DNA of 64,000 nucleotides from JAJYIW01 sp963781665 (GCA_963781665.1 CAWAGA010000002.1:2480001-2544000), one strand, 5' to 3'; counted from the stretch's first letter, positions 51,799-62,110 are shown. Notes: generated by a model not told the origin, from the sequence alone. A program made the numbers and translations.

Positions 51799-54700
51799 TT
51801 ATCCAACAAAGATTTTTAAGGTCACGATTTTGAATGGGGTGACCTCGAAGTTTACGCCGCCATCGACCCACTGCATGGGGATATCTTCCTCTTCCAACAG
51901 GTTGCAGCGCGTAACCGCTTTAACCGGCAGAGAACTGCTTAGCCTGACCGGCCCTCGGCTGCCAAAGGCCTCGTATAGTCGAACGACGAGTGCATTGGAA
52001 TCCTCAGCTTTTTTCACTGTATCGATCAATACATGTGCGTGGTTGGTGTTGAAGAAAGATACTTCAGCCGGTGCTGCGTCAGAGGCAAATACATTTAATG
52101 GTTGGTTGAAAGCGTGGCCCGCTTCGATGACACCAGCCTCCTGAAAAGAGCCTTGGTGCGGCAATAGAGCGTAACGAAACGCGTGCAGGCCCATATCAGC
52201 GATGGGGTCGGGCGCTTTCGGGGAGCGCAGCAGCGATAACCGCATGATGTTCCCGTGGGTTGAATATCCATATTTTGAATCATTCAGGAGTGCAACCCCG
52301 AAATCCGGTTCGGCCAGATCGGCCCAATGATGGGCGCAGACTTCAAAACGAGCCAGGTCCCAGCTGGTATTGTAGTGAGTCGGTCTTTGCAGATGCCCGT
52401 ATTGGACTTCGTAGGTGGCATTTTGAGCGTGCAGGTTGAAGGGGAATTCGACTTTTAGGAATTTGTGGCTCTCGTGCCAATCGACCTGGGTGGAGAAATC
52501 CAGACGGGGTGAAATGGCTGTCAGAGAAACCGTTTGTCTCAGTGTACTCTCCGAGCTCAAGTTGTATTCGAACTCGATCGAAACCCGAAGCGGGCCTTGC
52601 TCGCTGACATGGGTAGAATAAGCGCCGTTGACCTCATAACGTTTTTCAAGATGGAAGATATCAACGTCCCAGGCATCGCTGCTGTTGGGAAGGTCGTCGA
52701 ATATGACAAAGTGATTGGCACTGCTGCCGGCTGCCAGGCATTGGCGTCTGGCGCCCTTGTCGTAGAGGCTGATCAGGCTGCCATCTCTCTTGAATACAGC
52801 TTCGATGTAGTCGTTCGCCAGAGTGATCGTTTCGGCAGTTTCGGTCAGGCTGGCCTGAGACCCGGTCCACGGAGTTATTTTGCTGACCGCATATCCCATC
52901 GCAGGCGCGCTCACCACCCCTAAAGGCGATCCGTCAGGGGCAGTCTGGCTCGCCGGCATTCCGGGGGGTAATGAAACCAATTCGGTACGGGCAAATCCCA
53001 GGGTGTTGATTGTGCAAGCATTATCCGTTCGTTCAGCAGGATAGCCCAGCAGGTCGTGAATAGCTTTATCCTGCAAGATGGCCGCCTGAGCCAATACAGC
53101 CTGGTATTGGGCGGTTGAATCCTGGTAGACCTGGGTGATCGAAGAGCCAGGGATGATGTCGTGGAACTGGTTGGTTAAGGTTGTCTTCCACATCTGATCC
53201 AGCTCTGAGCCAGGATATGCCGCATCCTTCAAGACAAAGGCCACTGCTGAGAGAAATTCGATGTTATGCAGCAAGGCTTCGCTCCGGCGGTTGTTTAGCT
53301 TATTGCGCGCCTCGGTGGTGTAGGTGCCCCGGTGAAGCTCAAAATATAGCTCTCCAACCCAGGTTGTCAATTCTTTCGAGTTGGTCGAACAGCGGGTGAA
53401 GAATTCTTTTGGTGATCGGATTTGCACTCTGGGTAAGCCGTCGAAATCGCCCATGCGTTTGATTTGCTCGAGCATTCCAGTGGTTGGACCACCGCCCCCA
53501 TCGCCATAGCCGAAGAGCAGGTAGCTTTCATTGGACCGCTCGTGGTCTTTAAAATTGTTGACGTGAAAGAGTACTTCTTTGACCGAGGCGACCGAGTTAT
53601 AGGTGTCGGTTGGTGGGAAATGGGCCAGAACCCGGCTGCCGTCCAGGCCTTCCCAATAGAAGGTATGATCGGGTAACTTATTGAACTGGTTCCACGACAG
53701 CTTCTGGGTCAAGAAATATTTAATCCCGACCTCTTTCATAATTTGGGGTAGAGCAGCCGAATAGCCAAACACGTCCGGTTCCCAGAACTCGTCGCACCTG
53801 ACCCCGAATTCTTGTTGGAAGAAACGCTGCCCGAAGAGAAACTGGCGTACAAGTGATTCTCCTGAGGGAATATTACAATCCATTTCTACCCAGGTTCCCC
53901 CGGCAGGGATGAAGCGGCCATCTGCGGCCATCTTTTTTATCTTGGCATAAAGCTCTGGCTGGAGCTGTTTGATCCAATCGTATTGTTGGGCCTGGGAGCA
54001 GGCGAATTTATAGTCCGGGTAATCCTCCATGTAGCGCACCGCTGATGAGAACGTACGGATGCACTTGCGCTTGGTCTCGGCTATGGGCCAAAGCCAGGCA
54101 GTATCAATGTGAGCGTGGCCGATGGCAGAAATATTATGCTGGCTATCGCCATTATGGCTGGCAAAGAAATCGGCCGCAATCGCCCTGGCTGACGGCCAGG
54201 TGGTGCAGTCGTCAAGATTGATCGCATTAACCATGGCATTAGCTGTGTAGAGCGCCTGCCCGCCACGCGGGGTATTCAACGGCAGGTATTCGGCCATATC
54301 GGCAATCACTTTGAAATCCCAGTACAAATCCCAGGCATCGCGATCGAAAACGGCTATCTCAGCCTGACGCAAAATACCAACCTGTTCGATGGCTGCCGGT
54401 TCACCTTCCACACCAAAGAGATTATTGCAGGCTATTTCGACCTGTAAATCGATTCGTTCGCTTCCTTTGGCTGATTTAGTCAACAAATATTCCCTGCGGA
54501 TGGCATCTGATTGCCACGAATTACTTCTACCGGTAAGGCCCTGAGTGGCAGTCCCATCCTGGTAGATGCAGGCTTCCGACGATGAATCCCACAACAGGTG
54601 TACCTCCTGGCCGCACCATTCATCAGGAATGTGGATCCCTACCTTGAACCAGTGAGTCGACCACAATGGACCGAATTTTTCACCCACAGTTGCTGGCCGA

Positions 54701-54858
54701 TAAACGCCGCGCATAGCTTCAGAATAGGTGATACGGTCTGGCGCATTGTAAACCAAAAGCTCAACAGGTTTACGCTCCCGGTAAATCAATCTTCCCAGGT
54801 TGCTATCCCTTGCAAAAACCTGTAGGCGCTGGCAGGTGACATCCAGATGTTTTTCCAT
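51799..54858 (-). CDS. GH38 alpha-mannosidase
   Basis: This protein of about 1019 residues is of full GH38 length. The zinc-binding HIDTAWLWP and nucleophile EPDVFGYSAALPQIM are visible, followed by the middle helical domain and C-terminal beta domains. The family removes alpha-linked mannose from glycans or mannosylated solutes. No signal peptide is seen, so it probably acts in the cytosol on imported or internal sugars. The ATG at 54858 follows GAGGG; a longer frame to 54927 is less likely. It sits between the GH127-like and URO-D genes on the same strand. Confidence 0.93.
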   Translation of the reverse strand: MEKHLDVTCQRLQVFARDSNLGRLIYRERKPVELLVYNAPDRITYSEAMRGVYRPATVGEKFGPLWSTHWFKVGIHIPDEWCGQEVHLLWDSSSEACIYQDGTATQGLTGRSNSWQSDAIRREYLLTKSAKGSERIDLQVEIACNNLFGVEGEPAAIEQVGILRQAEIAVFDRDAWDLYWDFKVIADMAEYLPLNTPRGGQALYTANAMVNAINLDDCTTWPSARAIAADFFASHNGDSQHNISAIGHAHIDTAWLWPIAETKRKCIRTFSSAVRYMEDYPDYKFACSQAQQYDWIKQLQPELYAKIKKMAADGRFIPAGGTWVEMDCNIPSGESLVRQFLFGQRFFQQEFGVRCDEFWEPDVFGYSAALPQIMKEVGIKYFLTQKLSWNQFNKLPDHTFYWEGLDGSRVLAHFPPTDTYNSVASVKEVLFHVNNFKDHERSNESYLLFGYGDGGGGPTTGMLEQIKRMGDFDGLPRVQIRSPKEFFTRCSTNSKELTTWVGELYFELHRGTYTTEARNKLNNRRSEALLHNIEFLSAVAFVLKDAAYPGSELDQMWKTTLTNQFHDIIPGSSITQVYQDSTAQYQAVLAQAAILQDKAIHDLLGYPAERTDNACTINTLGFARTELVSLPPGMPASQTAPDGSPLGVVSAPAMGYAVSKITPWTGSQASLTETAETITLANDYIEAVFKRDGSLISLYDKGARRQCLAAGSSANHFVIFDDLPNSSDAWDVDIFHLEKRYEVNGAYSTHVSEQGPLRVSIEFEYNLSSESTLRQTVSLTAISPRLDFSTQVDWHESHKFLKVEFPFNLHAQNATYEVQYGHLQRPTHYNTSWDLARFEVCAHHWADLAEPDFGVALLNDSKYGYSTHGNIMRLSLLRSPKAPDPIADMGLHAFRYALLPHQGSFQEAGVIEAGHAFNQPLNVFASDAAPAEVSFFNTNHAHVLIDTVKKAEDSNALVVRLYEAFGSRGPVRLSSSLPVKAVTRCNLLEEEDIPMQWVDGGVNFEVTPFKIVTLKIFVG

Positions 54859-54985
54859 TTTTCCCTCAGAGGTATTGGATTTAGCGATGTGCAAAAAACC
54901 TGGACATAAATACCAGGTTCTTTCCAATCGGCTTGATTATAGTTGAGTTTAGCGTTTCCACAGCTATCTACTTTTCGATCGTTCG

Positions 54986-56890
54986 TTACCAGTTGCGTAT
55001 CAACCGGTCGGCCACAAAACGAGTTACCTTGTGCCTGGGAGCTGGACCGATATCTTGGAAATGGTCCCTTTGATATAGCTGGTAATTTTCGGGTTGGGTA
55101 TCCCTCGTGGCAACCTCGATAACCGTACTTCCCTTGAATTTGAACTGGTAGGTTCGCTCGAAACGCGTGCGAAAGCCGGCTGTGTAAGTGGCCTTAAATT
55201 CCTTGAGAGGGAATAAGATATCGATGACGCTCCCAGGTTGGATGCTATCGAGAATAGCATAGCGACCGGCAAATCCCGGCGTCAGCAGGTGGTTGTCCAC
55301 CAGAAAAGCCGTATCGCTTTTTTTGATCCACCCCGGGATCCTGACCTGGATACGCCTGGCGTTTTTATTGGTGATCTCGATTTTACCTTCATACGGCAGG
55401 TAGCTATCTACGTCAACCAGTCTACCGGCCCGGTTGAGAAGCAGGTTTACGGTCGCAATAGGGCCATCTTCTCTCAGAGCGCCTTCCCAGGCATAGTACA
55501 AGCCGTTAATAGCATTACCGGTGCAGCATTGCATAATCCAGGTATCCTGGATATGGTCGGGCCAGATGAACGACCCAAACAATCCTGTCGTTTTTTCGAT
55601 AACGTGGTCAGTATTTCCCTGGTGGTCGTAGACCGGGAAAGCCGGCCAGCCATAATGCTCTATTCCGTATGCTGGCGATGCAGCCGCAATTTTTTCCAAT
55701 TGGCTGCGGTCGGTCATTTGGGCTTCAGCCAATTGGTTGCGGACACAGGCGTCTACATCGTCCCAGTAGTCGCCAAGGCCGCTATCGCTCAATCGGATCG
55801 CCATACCGATCAAATCTCCGAGGGCGCACCCTTCCATGGCCTGATTCACCGCCGGGTAGCAGTCTATCCAGCCGATCTTGGGAATGCCAATAGTGGTCGA
55901 GAATTCGTATGCTTTATGCACGAAATCTAATGCCAGGTCATCTCCGCTGACCATCCCATACTCCAGCAGGCCCCTCAAAGCAATTGACCGGGCATGAAAG
56001 TGGGTATACCAATGGCCAAGCTCATGCCCGGCTATACAGGCAGGGTCCGGGAGCTTTTCCGGCATCCGGTTCAGGAGGGGGTCCTTCTTTTTAGGATGAG
56101 CTGTCCCTCCCCAGAAACGGGGCTGCATGGTGAATTTTGCCAGGCGGCGAGCCAGGTCGATAACCCGGGGATCCCGACTGGCGGCGTACCATTTAGAGAG
56201 CCCTTGGATCTCATTTCCGAAATAACCAACCACCGTTCCTTCTGCTCCTTCGACCTCCGAGACCGGTTCCCGGGTTCGCAGCCAGCCTGATTTCCTGGGG
56301 TAATTGAATGCACCACCATAACCACCGTCAGGGTAATAAGCATAATCGTCTTTGAGCAAGGCAATTTGTCTCAGCCCACCCGCCAGTTCGGCGGCTAACC
56401 GGCTCCAATCTTTGCGGTCGTCCAGGTCCATCCATTCGACCAGGGCGCGCAGTAACCTGCCATTAGAGAAAACGCTGGTAATGTCTTCATTTCTAACGTC
56501 GGTGTAGATCTGGTCGGTGTAAAAAGCGTCGCGGTGCTTCCAGGGCTTTTCGGGTTCGTAGAAATTCCAGTAAAAACCGTCTTGTATCCGGTCTAAAATG
56601 GACCGGCGATGGAGGGTCTCAACCTCTACGAATTTGTCTTCTCCCGACATCACCCTCAGCATCGGGAAACAGCCGGTTAGCTTCGGATCGATTTCGTTAT
56701 CTGATAAGTGGTGGCACATATAGGGTTTTTGGTTGGCGTAGACGATGAAGAAGTAGTTGGTTCCCATCTCAACATCGATCGTACCTGCCAATCCTTTCAA
56801 TGCCAACCGGGCACGCTCTGCCAGGTCCAGGGTATCAGGGACAATCTTTTCATAATTTTGCCCGTTGATCGGGATGATTGCGTCTATCAT
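54986..56890 (-). CDS. GH127-like glycoside hydrolase (beta-L-arabinofuranosidase superfamily)
   Basis: This protein of about 634 residues has an (alpha/alpha)6 barrel pattern, a Cys pair in WIMQCCTGNAINGLYYAWEG, and a C-terminal beta domain with YLPYEGKIEITN and RIQVRIPGWIKK. These are typical of GH127/DUF1680 relatives; the exact substrate is unclear. No signal peptide. The ATG at 56890 is preferred, with AAGG upstream; a GTG at 56896 is the alternative. It is divergent from the GH13_18 gene and upstream of the mannosidase. Confidence 0.7.
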   Translation of the reverse strand: MIDAIIPINGQNYEKIVPDTLDLAERARLALKGLAGTIDVEMGTNYFFIVYANQKPYMCHHLSDNEIDPKLTGCFPMLRVMSGEDKFVEVETLHRRSILDRIQDGFYWNFYEPEKPWKHRDAFYTDQIYTDVRNEDITSVFSNGRLLRALVEWMDLDDRKDWSRLAAELAGGLRQIALLKDDYAYYPDGGYGGAFNYPRKSGWLRTREPVSEVEGAEGTVVGYFGNEIQGLSKWYAASRDPRVIDLARRLAKFTMQPRFWGGTAHPKKKDPLLNRMPEKLPDPACIAGHELGHWYTHFHARSIALRGLLEYGMVSGDDLALDFVHKAYEFSTTIGIPKIGWIDCYPAVNQAMEGCALGDLIGMAIRLSDSGLGDYWDDVDACVRNQLAEAQMTDRSQLEKIAAASPAYGIEHYGWPAFPVYDHQGNTDHVIEKTTGLFGSFIWPDHIQDTWIMQCCTGNAINGLYYAWEGALREDGPIATVNLLLNRAGRLVDVDSYLPYEGKIEITNKNARRIQVRIPGWIKKSDTAFLVDNHLLTPGFAGRYAILDSIQPGSVIDILFPLKEFKATYTAGFRTRFERTYQFKFKGSTVIEVATRDTQPENYQLYQRDHFQDIGPAPRHKVTRFVADRLIRNW

Positions 56891-56991
56891 GAGCACCGAC
56901 CTTTGATGGAACTAATAATGATGGTATTGAATTCGTGATTATAGCATTTTTGGTTCATATGCCCTCACGTAAATTTATCTTCTTACCCTGA

Positions 56992-58662
56992 TTGGGTCAT
57001 AAATATGTTATTATTTTTGGTGGATTGAGGGGTGTCACGCCTGTTTTATTAATACACCTGGAGGTGTTTCTTTTCCTAATACCACACGGAAAGGATGGAT
57101 TTCAAAGGTTGATAAAGAACGGTAATAAGATTGCCAGTTTATTAACAGAGTTGTACGGTGAGGAAGATGGGGGAGAGGTATATCTTCGGCTACAGGCTCT
57201 TATGGACCGTTACGAGAACAAACTGGCTGCTGGAGCACAAGCAGGTCGCGCGAAATTGACTCAGCGCGACGCAATCCTGATCACGTACGGTGATCAAGTG
57301 CACGAACCGGGCCGGAAACCGCTCCAGACCCTGGTTGACTTCTGCCAGGCGTACCTGAAAGGTTTCATATCTGGGATCCACATCCTGCCGTTTTTCCCGT
57401 ATTCATCCGACGATGGTTTTTCTGTGATCGATTATAGTTCGGTTAACCCCGACCTGGGTTCTTGGGATGATATCCTCCATCTTGGCAAGGATTTCCGCTT
57501 AATGTTTGACGTTGTACTGAACCATATCTCCACTCACAGCCAATGGTTTGGGGCATATTTGCGGGGTGACCCGGCTTACAGCCAATATTTTATCGAGGTT
57601 GAGGGCGATCCGGATCTTTCAAAGGTTGTCCGCCCGCGGGCATTGCCTTTGCTTACCCAATTTGAGACAGCCAGTGGTGTTCGCAATGTCTGGACGACCT
57701 TTAGCACCGACCAGGTAGATCTGAATTACCGCAACCCGGACGTACTGCTTGCGATCGTCGACGTAATCCTTTTTTACGCCGGTCAGGGGGCAGAATTTCT
57801 GCGATTGGATGCCATCGCTTATTTGTGGAAAGAAGTTGGCACAACTTGCATCCATCTTCCTCAAACCCACCTGGTGATCCGGTTGTTCCGGGCAATTCTG
57901 GATTCGATTTGTCCTCAAGTCTCCATTATCACCGAGACAAACGTGCCTCACCGGGAAAACCTCTCATATTTTGGAGACGGAACCGACGAAGCTCAGCTTG
58001 TTTATAATTTTGCCTTACCACCGTTGGTCCTTCATACCCTTCAAACCGGATCTGCCAGGGCGCTGGCGAGCTGGGCAACCGAAATCGAGCTGCCTTCTCC
58101 TCAGGTTACGTTCTTTAATTTCCTGGCTTCGCATGATGGGATTGGTTTGAACCCGGCTCGGGGTATTCTTGACGAAGCAGAAATCACTGCAATAGTTGAG
58201 CGGGTCGTGCAAAATGGCGGCCTCGTCTCATATAAACAAAATCCAGATGGGAGTCGCAGCCCTTACGAGCTGAATGTCAACTTCTTCGATGCGGTGACCG
58301 ATCCTCGCGAGGCTGAATCTGAGAAGCTGGGACTTGCCCGGTTCATCGTGTCTCAAGCCATCATGCTTGCCCTTTCCGGTGTTCCCGGCATCTATTTCCA
58401 CAGCTTGTTTGGATCGCGCGGCTGGCTCGAGGGGGTTCAACTGACCGGACGAAACCGCACGATCAACCGCCAGAAATTGGACCGGTCAGACCTGGACGCG
58501 GTGTTAATAGATTATGGATCGCGCCAATACCAGGTCTTTTCCCGTTATGTTCGTATGCTTTCCGCCCGGTCTGCTTCACCGGCATTCGATCCGTACGGGC
58601 GCCAAGAGGTGTTGCCAGGCGCAGACGGAGTCTTTGGTTTGCTGCAGAGTCTCGCGAGATGA
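56992..58662 (+). CDS. GH13_18 sugar phosphorylase (glucosylglycerate phosphorylase type), frameshifted near its end
   Basis: This is a cytosolic alpha-amylase-superfamily phosphorylase. Catalytic residues are D in EFLRLDAIAYLWKE, E in SIITETNVPHREN and D in NFLASHDGIGLNP; the family sign VYNFALPPLVLHT is present. Enzymes of this branch split sucrose, sucrose phosphate or glucosylglycerate with phosphate. The next gene, a GT4 synthase, favours glucosylglycerate. The real start is uncertain: TTG 57109 or GTG 57064 are likelier than the frame start. The frame ends early at LLQSLAR; the true C-terminus continues in another frame. Confidence 0.88.
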   Translation: MGHKYVIIFGGLRGVTPVLLIHLEVFLFLIPHGKDGFQRLIKNGNKIASLLTELYGEEDGGEVYLRLQALMDRYENKLAAGAQAGRAKLTQRDAILITYGDQVHEPGRKPLQTLVDFCQAYLKGFISGIHILPFFPYSSDDGFSVIDYSSVNPDLGSWDDILHLGKDFRLMFDVVLNHISTHSQWFGAYLRGDPAYSQYFIEVEGDPDLSKVVRPRALPLLTQFETASGVRNVWTTFSTDQVDLNYRNPDVLLAIVDVILFYAGQGAEFLRLDAIAYLWKEVGTTCIHLPQTHLVIRLFRAILDSICPQVSIITETNVPHRENLSYFGDGTDEAQLVYNFALPPLVLHTLQTGSARALASWATEIELPSPQVTFFNFLASHDGIGLNPARGILDEAEITAIVERVVQNGGLVSYKQNPDGSRSPYELNVNFFDAVTDPREAESEKLGLARFIVSQAIMLALSGVPGIYFHSLFGSRGWLEGVQLTGRNRTINRQKLDRSDLDAVLIDYGSRQYQVFSRYVRMLSARSASPAFDPYGRQEVLPGADGVFGLLQSLAR

Positions 58663-58858
58663 GAAGGATCAGGTTCTCTGCCTTCATAACGTCTCCAACC
58701 AGTCCCAGAGGTTCCGGGTAGATTGGGATCGGATATCGATCCGTAGGCCAAATGCCGTTACAGAGTTACTTTCGGGGAAAGAATTTACCTGGCCGGTCCA
58801 GGATGCCCTAATTTTGCAACCCTATCAGGTAGCCTGGCTCAAGCTTGCCTGGAAATGA
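58646..58858 (+). pseudogene. Out-of-frame C-terminal part of the GH13_18 phosphorylase
   Basis: In the frame shifted by one base, the sequence reads RVSRDEKDQVLCLHNVSNQS and then continues to the end LQPYQVAWLKLAWK and a stop at 58856-58858. This is the usual C-terminal beta-sheet domain of GH13_18 enzymes. Removing one base near 58645 (CTGC) would join GVFGLL to RVSRDEKD. It has no start of its own. Confidence 0.85.
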
Positions 58859-58909
58859 AAGTTTCAGAAGGTTCGTTGATAAACAAGTAAATAGAACAGA
58901 AAGGATGCG

Positions 58910-60193
58910 ATGAACAATCACAAACCTTTGGCTGGACGGCGGATCGGTTTCATTTCCACCCGGTTTTCCGGAAATGACGGGGTTTCACTGGAAACCGAGA
59001 AGTGGATCCATGTGTTGGAACGGATGAATTGCAGTTGCTTTTTCCTGGCTGGTGTATCTGAATGGGATAGCGGGCGCTCGTATGTCGTCCCTGAAGCTCA
59101 TTTCAAGCATCCTGAAATTGAGGCAATCAATACAGCTGCTTTTTCTAGGCGTAACCGTCCAGAACAGGTCACATCCCAAATTCACCGCCTCAAGGACTAT
59201 CTCAAAGATCAGATCCGGATATTTGTTCGTGAATTTTCGATTGAAATCCTCATTGTCGAGAATGCACTGTCGATACCGCTCAACATTCCGCTGGGGTTGG
59301 CGTTGACTGAGTACATTGCCGAGACCGGGATGATGACAATTGCGCACCATCACGATTTATTTTGGGAGCGAAAACGCTTCCTGGTCAATTGTGTTTGGGA
59401 TTATCTCAATATGGCTTTCCCACCCCACCTGCCGCCGATCCGGCACGTGGTCATCAATTCTTCTGCAGCTAACCAGTTGAGTCTGCGTACGGGCATTTCC
59501 AGTATGCTTGTTCCCAATGTGATGGATTTCGATAATCCCCCCGGGGCACCCGACCCATATGGCGACGATGTCCGTGATTCTTTGGGCATTTTGCCCGATG
59601 AATGGTTTTTTTTGCAGCCTACCCGAGTTGTCCCTCGCAAAGGGATCGAACACGCCATCGAGTTGGCCCGCCGAATTGGCGCAAAGGCAAGGCTGGTTGT
59701 TTCGCATGCTTCGGGAGACGAAGGCTACGATTATGAAATTTACCTTCACGAATATGCCCAGTTGATGGGTGTCCAGGTCAATTTTGTCAGCGATATTATC
59801 AAGGACAAACGCGGTATGACCGCTGGGCACAAGATCTATACTCTCACCGATATTTATCCTAAATCAAATCTGGTAACTTATCCATCCGATATCGAAGGCT
59901 TTGGGAATGCATTTCTAGAAGCCGTGTATTTCAAGCGACCGATTGTGGTCAACAATTATTCTATCTTTAACATTGACATCAAACCCAAGGGTTTTGAGGT
60001 GATTGAATTCGACGGCATTATCACCGATAAGGTCGTCAAACAGACTCTAGCCGTGCTTGAGGATGCTGATCTGGCAAAAAAAATGTGTGTCCATAACTAT
60101 GACCTGGCGCGGCGCCATTACTCGTACTCAATGCTTGAACGTCATTTACGGACATTGATAGCCGATATCTTTGGGGAAAACAGCTCTACTTAA
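58910..60193 (+). CDS. GT4 glycosyltransferase, probable mannosylglucosylglycerate synthase-like
   Basis: This 427-residue GT-B fold enzyme begins RRIGFISTRFSGNDGVSLETE and contains PTRVVPRKGIEHAIELARRI. The C-terminal donor site is SNLVTYPSDIEGFGNAFLEAV with the GT4 E-x7-E pattern. From memory, the N-terminal signature is close to mannosylglucosylglycerate synthases, which use a sugar nucleotide to build the solute mannosylglucosylglycerate. Its place 52 bases after the GH13_18 gene supports that pathway, but donor and acceptor need proof. AGGATGCG precedes the ATG. Confidence 0.82.
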   Translation: MNNHKPLAGRRIGFISTRFSGNDGVSLETEKWIHVLERMNCSCFFLAGVSEWDSGRSYVVPEAHFKHPEIEAINTAAFSRRNRPEQVTSQIHRLKDYLKDQIRIFVREFSIEILIVENALSIPLNIPLGLALTEYIAETGMMTIAHHHDLFWERKRFLVNCVWDYLNMAFPPHLPPIRHVVINSSAANQLSLRTGISSMLVPNVMDFDNPPGAPDPYGDDVRDSLGILPDEWFFLQPTRVVPRKGIEHAIELARRIGAKARLVVSHASGDEGYDYEIYLHEYAQLMGVQVNFVSDIIKDKRGMTAGHKIYTLTDIYPKSNLVTYPSDIEGFGNAFLEAVYFKRPIVVNNYSIFNIDIKPKGFEVIEFDGIITDKVVKQTLAVLEDADLAKKMCVHNYDLARRHYSYSMLERHLRTLIADIFGENSST

Positions 60194-60241
60194 ATTCAAA
60201 ACCCAGCAGAAATGCGGAAACCTTAAATGAATCGCTGTCAC

Positions 60242-62110
60242 TTATATAAACAATGCCTGCCCGATTGCGATCCATTCATTTGAGCTTACCAGGGTGAGGT
60301 GATCCCCTAGCTCGATCCTCGTGTTACCATGTGGCACTAACAGCTCTCCATTCCGGCGAAGCGCTAACACGAGGATATCGCCGGGGAGGTTAAGCTGCCG
60401 GAGCGATTTACCGGCGTAAACCTCGTTTTCGACGACCACCTCGTAGACTTCTTTATTGTCGTTAGAACGGGTCAATAAGGCATAGGTGGTTGGGTTACGG
60501 GCCATCATGACCAACAACGAGGATAAATCCAGGGCAGCATTGATCGTATTAACGCCCAATTGCTCGAACCTGAAAGCATCTGACGGCCTGGTGACCCAGG
60601 CGATGACGTTGGGGATGCCATAATTCGTCCGGGCAATCTGGCAAACGTGGAAATTAAGCTCGGTGTCGGCATAAGTGCAGATCAACGTCTGAGCTTGCTT
60701 GAAGTAATTTTCTGCCTGGCCATCCAGGCAGTCGAAATCGACTGCGATGATGTTAAATCCACGCCTTTCAGCCCTTGTCGCCAGGTGTTCGTCCTGGTCG
60801 ATGGTAACAACTTGCTCTTTATGGCTTGAAAGCTGACTGGCAACCTGAAGGCCTAATTCATCAGCGCCGACGACCACGATAGGAATCTGCTGTTGAGTCT
60901 CATCGGGAGAATGGATTGCAGAAAAAAGCAGAGGCGCCAGGGTAACGGTCAGGATTGCGACCAGCAGGATAGCTGCGTTCATGGTCTCGGAGATGATTCC
61001 AAGCGTCAAGCTGATGGAAGCTGCAGCGATGATCAGCGACAGCCTGGCGGATAGGAGCGCTCCGGCAGCAATCGTTTCTTTCCAGTTGTAATTAAATCGG
61101 AAGATCATTGCGGGAACGAATTTCACAGCAAAAGCTGCCACTACCAGAAGGGGTACCAGCAGCAAGGCTTTTGGTGATGACAAGATGACTCCCAAGTTGA
61201 TGTCGATGCCAACCTTGATGAAAAAAATAGGGATCAAGAATCCATATCCGATGCTTTCGAGCTGGTTAGTAATTTGGTAATCCTCTGGGGTTTTTAATAA
61301 TGCCAGGCATGCTCCTGCCAGGAATGCACCCAGGATGATTTCTGTGCCCAATGCCTGCGAGAGGACGATAAAGGCCATCATAATGGTAAAAGCGCCACGT
61401 ACTTTGATCTGGGCGGTTGCGTGGCTCAATTCCTGGAACATCCCGCGTACGCCCGGCAGTTTGTTGAGGAAATTCCCAAACCTGAAGATGATAAAGAAGA
61501 CAACAAATAAAAGGCCGATTAAGAGCACGTTGAATGTCAGTCCTTGCGACAGAGCCGCGATCATGATGGTGATCAGGATCATGGTGACAAAATCGGCGAT
61601 CAAGGCTGAGAACAACAGCGTTTGCCCGAATTTACCTCCGATCAAACGTTTTTCTTTCAAAACCGGAACAACAACTCCTAAAGAGGTCGTCGATAAAATC
61701 AAAGCCATCATCCACACGTTTTGAGCCAGGCCGAAATGTACCAGGCCGAAACTGATAGCGAACGAGCAAACCAGGGTAAGAGCAAAACTAATCGCCGCCA
61801 GGCTGGCAGGTCCAAACCTGGAAGACTGCGGTCCGTTATTATTGGACCTGCTAGAAAGCGAAAAACTTGAAAAATCTATCTCCATCCCCGAGAGGAACAT
61901 CAAGAAAACAAAACCCAGATCTGCCAGGAAAACCAGGATAGGCTCATCTGATGGGATCAATTGAAAGCCACTGCGCCCGATAATGACTCCTGCCAGTATC
62001 TCCCCAACCACAATCGGCAGTCTCAATCGTTTGAAGCGCGATAAGATCACCGGTACGATAAAGGCCAGGAAAACAATGATCAATAGTGAACTGAAATGAC
62101 CGTTTGGCAT
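60242..62110 (-). CDS. Kef-type cation:proton antiporter with TrkA-N and TrkA-C domains
   Basis: This 622-residue protein has about twelve membrane segments of the CPA2 family (residues ~1-390), then a TrkA-N nucleotide-binding domain (VVVGADELGLQVASQL, ~408-420) and a TrkA-C domain (YAGKSLRQLNLPGDILVLAL, ending RIELGDHLTLVSS). It exchanges K+ or Na+ for H+ and is gated by nucleotides or ligands. The nucleotide loop GADELG departs from GxGxxG, so NAD binding may be altered. No ribosome site is seen; it converges with the GT4 gene. Confidence 0.9.
   Translation of the reverse strand: MPNGHFSSLLIIVFLAFIVPVILSRFKRLRLPIVVGEILAGVIIGRSGFQLIPSDEPILVFLADLGFVFLMFLSGMEIDFSSFSLSSRSNNNGPQSSRFGPASLAAISFALTLVCSFAISFGLVHFGLAQNVWMMALILSTTSLGVVVPVLKEKRLIGGKFGQTLLFSALIADFVTMILITIMIAALSQGLTFNVLLIGLLFVVFFIIFRFGNFLNKLPGVRGMFQELSHATAQIKVRGAFTIMMAFIVLSQALGTEIILGAFLAGACLALLKTPEDYQITNQLESIGYGFLIPIFFIKVGIDINLGVILSSPKALLLVPLLVVAAFAVKFVPAMIFRFNYNWKETIAAGALLSARLSLIIAAASISLTLGIISETMNAAILLVAILTVTLAPLLFSAIHSPDETQQQIPIVVVGADELGLQVASQLSSHKEQVVTIDQDEHLATRAERRGFNIIAVDFDCLDGQAENYFKQAQTLICTYADTELNFHVCQIARTNYGIPNVIAWVTRPSDAFRFEQLGVNTINAALDLSSLLVMMARNPTTYALLTRSNDNKEVYEVVVENEVYAGKSLRQLNLPGDILVLALRRNGELLVPHGNTRIELGDHLTLVSSNEWIAIGQALFI

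Noticed and set aside
58650..58662. TGA as selenocysteine in the GH13_18 gene
   Set aside because: Downstream homology is in another frame, not behind the TGA.
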